NCBI GenBank assembly: GCA_031761405.1
Contig: JASEVX010000011.1
Coordinates: forward strand, 65,575,217-65,639,216
Origin: Serripes groenlandicus
Taxonomy: Eukaryota; Mollusca; Bivalvia; Cardiida; Cardiidae
Direction of reading: 5' to 3'
Length of the DNA: 64,000 nt
A program made the position numbers and the translations under genes. How positions within the stretch are numbered: the stretch's first letter is position 1; each line of letters starts with the position of its first letter. Positions 52,101 through 55,100 of the stretch are shown here, piece by piece. The notes under the pieces were generated by a model. That model did no database searches. It worked only from the letters and a program-made list of their open reading frames with translations, and was not told where the DNA came from.

Positions 52101-55100
52101 ACTAAAATTGGAAAACATTGTGGCAAAAGGAAAAACTGCTTGTTTTGAGCAATTTCTTCTTTTGTCACTATGTTTTCAAAAATTCGTCTGCTGCAGAGGC
52201 ATCAGAAAGCATCTATATGAGGGAAAGTTTTAAGAATAGAGTGGTTTGACTCCCCCCAAATACCAGACTGATTTTGCCCTTTCCCACATACAACAAATTT
52301 GCTGCAGACGACTTTGAAATTATCAAGGTCAAAATATACAAAATCTCTATTAAAGAAATTATGATTATTGAATAGAGTTGAAACCATTATTATAAGCAAT
52401 TTCGCCTTTTGCCACAATGATTTCAACAGTCTTCTGCATCAGAAAGCGTCTATATGTGGGAAATTAGTAGTCAATCAGCGAGTGGTCCCAGAAGTGCATC
52501 ATATACGTATATCTCAGCTGATAGACATTAATATTTATTTAATTACGTGAATGTACTAAGCATTAAGATCATATATATTCTTTTAATATGAGAGCATACA
52601 GACCCTTCAACCTTTAGTGTACAGAAAGGGTTGGAAGGTTCATAATTTGACACAATTCAGTGTGTCCATTGATTGAGTTATTCAAAGAAATGATTTCCAA
52701 TGAAAACTTCGGATGCTGCAGCATCAGAAAAAGGGAAAGATGAGTAAATTTTTTGTATGTTACCAACAGACATTTTTGTGTCACCTGCGTAGTAGCATGG
52801 TAGGCACTTAGGAATTTTTTTTTTTGTCCGGTGTCTGTCTGTCTGTCGACTGTCTGTCTGTCCGTCTGTCTTTCTGTCGTCACACTTTTTCGTCACGTTT
52901 TCAAATAACTTTTTTCTACTCAAAGGATTACATTGAAACTTCTGACAAATGTTAATATCAATGTGTGTGATGGGTTCACAAAAGGGGGATAATCCAAATA
53001 TTTTTATATCAGAGTTATTGCCCCTTTTATGTCAAAATTAAAATTTTCTGACAAGGCCCCGGCAGGTGACACACGTGCTCCGGGAAACACTCCATTCTAG
53101 TTTTAATAATACTTCCATGTATTTTACAAGGTACATTATTGTATGGTACCAACAGACATAAGCCTAATTATACTTCTATGTATTTTACAAGGTATATTTA
53201 TGTGAGGCACCAACAGACATTACTTTAATTATACTTTCATGTATTTTACAGGGTATATTTATGTATGTAACCAACAGACATTACTTTAATTATACTTCCA
53301 TGTATTTTACTGAGTATCTTTATGTATGTAAACATCAGAAATTTCTTTAATTATACTTCCATGTATTTTACTGAGTATCTTTATGTATGTTAACATCAGA
53401 AATTTCTTTAATTATACTTCCATGTATTTTACAGGGTATATTTATGTATGTAACCAACAGAAATTTCTTTAATTATACTTCCATGTATTTTACAGGGTAT
53501 ATTTATGTATGTAAACGTCAGAAATTTCTTTAATTATACTTCCATGTATTTTACAGGGTATATTTATGTATTTTACAGGGTATATTTATGTATGTTACCA
53601 ACATACATGAGTTTGGACACCTTGTGAATGCAGAGTCCTTTGATATAAGTCACGCTAATAATGAACTCTATGACATTGGTAATAACCCACTTGACTGGGA
53701 GAAAAGATACATTCATCCAAACTATTCGAAAAGTCTGAAAGAGGACAGTCATATAGAACAGGTATGTTATTTGGTGTGAATTGACCCTTTACCCTTCAGA
53801 AAACTCTGCAGCGGACAACTGTGAAAGTATGTAAATAAAAATGTTGAAAATCTCCGTATAAATAGAAATGTGATTGTTAAAAAGAATTTAAAAAATATGT
53901 CAAAAAGAGAAACCGCTCATTTATAGCAACTACTTCTTTTGCTGTAATGTTTTCAAAAGACAGAATAATTCGAGGGCTTGGCGTGAAACGGTTGTAACTT
54001 AAAACCTATTTTGAAAACCCTGGTTTAGGGGCAATTTTGACCCTTTTGTAAACAATGCAAATTTAGGTGCCATTGCTCAGAACGAGCAATGGCACCTAAA
54101 TTTACATTGTTTACCAAGAAAAGTGATTTAACGCTTATAAAGACTTTATAGCGAGGTGATTAACCTTGGTAAAAAAATACCAATTTTAGATACAACCGTT
54201 TCACGCCAAGCCCTCGAGATGCTGCAGATGAGTCTGCTTGTGTGAAAGGGGGTGGGGTCAAAATAATTCATCATTTTAAGAAATATGACCGCCTCAGTGA
54301 TGTAGTGGTATAGCGTCCGCTTTCGATGTGGGAGGTCACAGGTTTGATCCCTTGCTGGGTCATACCAAAGACTTTAAATATGGTTGTAATGTCTTCCCTC
54401 CTTGGCTCTGGAGAATTGTTAGGATTTTGGATGTATATATTCTGATTTAAGTTGTTAAACTCCTTTCCCACATGCAACAAATACACAGCAGAGAACTTTT
54501 AAATCATTTAGTAAAAAAATAAACTTATAAAGATCTCTAAAAGAGAAAGTTGCTTATTTTGAGCAATTTGTCATCTTTTTTTAAAAATATTTTTGAAATT
54601 CATCTGCTGCAGGTCAGAAAGCGTCTTTATGTTGGAAAGTGTTAACCCTGTCAAATAATCCATGTTTGTCAACATTTCAGCCATGTCCTGATGTGTTCTG
54701 GTTTCCCATAGTAACGGACTCATTTTGTGAGGAGTTGATAGATGAAATGGAGAATAATGGACAGTGGTCAGGGGGTAAAAGTGACGTAAGTTGTTTTCAA
54801 ACCTTTTCTCTGATACAGACAAAAATATAAGCTCCTAGAATATTTCAGCAGAGTGTATAGTTGAAGCATCATCCGTTTGCCTGTCCAATATTTGTGTCCG
54901 GACTTTTTCCATCCAATTGATGACTGATTGATATTCAAACAAATTTTGTAAGAAATATCAGCCTCAAAAGGAAAAGGTATAATACCTGCCTGTATAAATA
55001 AACCATCTTTTGGCAGAGTTATGGATCTTAGATGCTTCTTTACTGAGCTATTTCTCACTAACTGCTGACTGGAATTCATGAAAATTTTATGGAGAGCTAG

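Noticed and set aside
54284..54360. Possible tRNA gene
   Set aside because: A and B boxes are present but no closed acceptor stem, and the same body recurs at 48000; better explained as a SINE.
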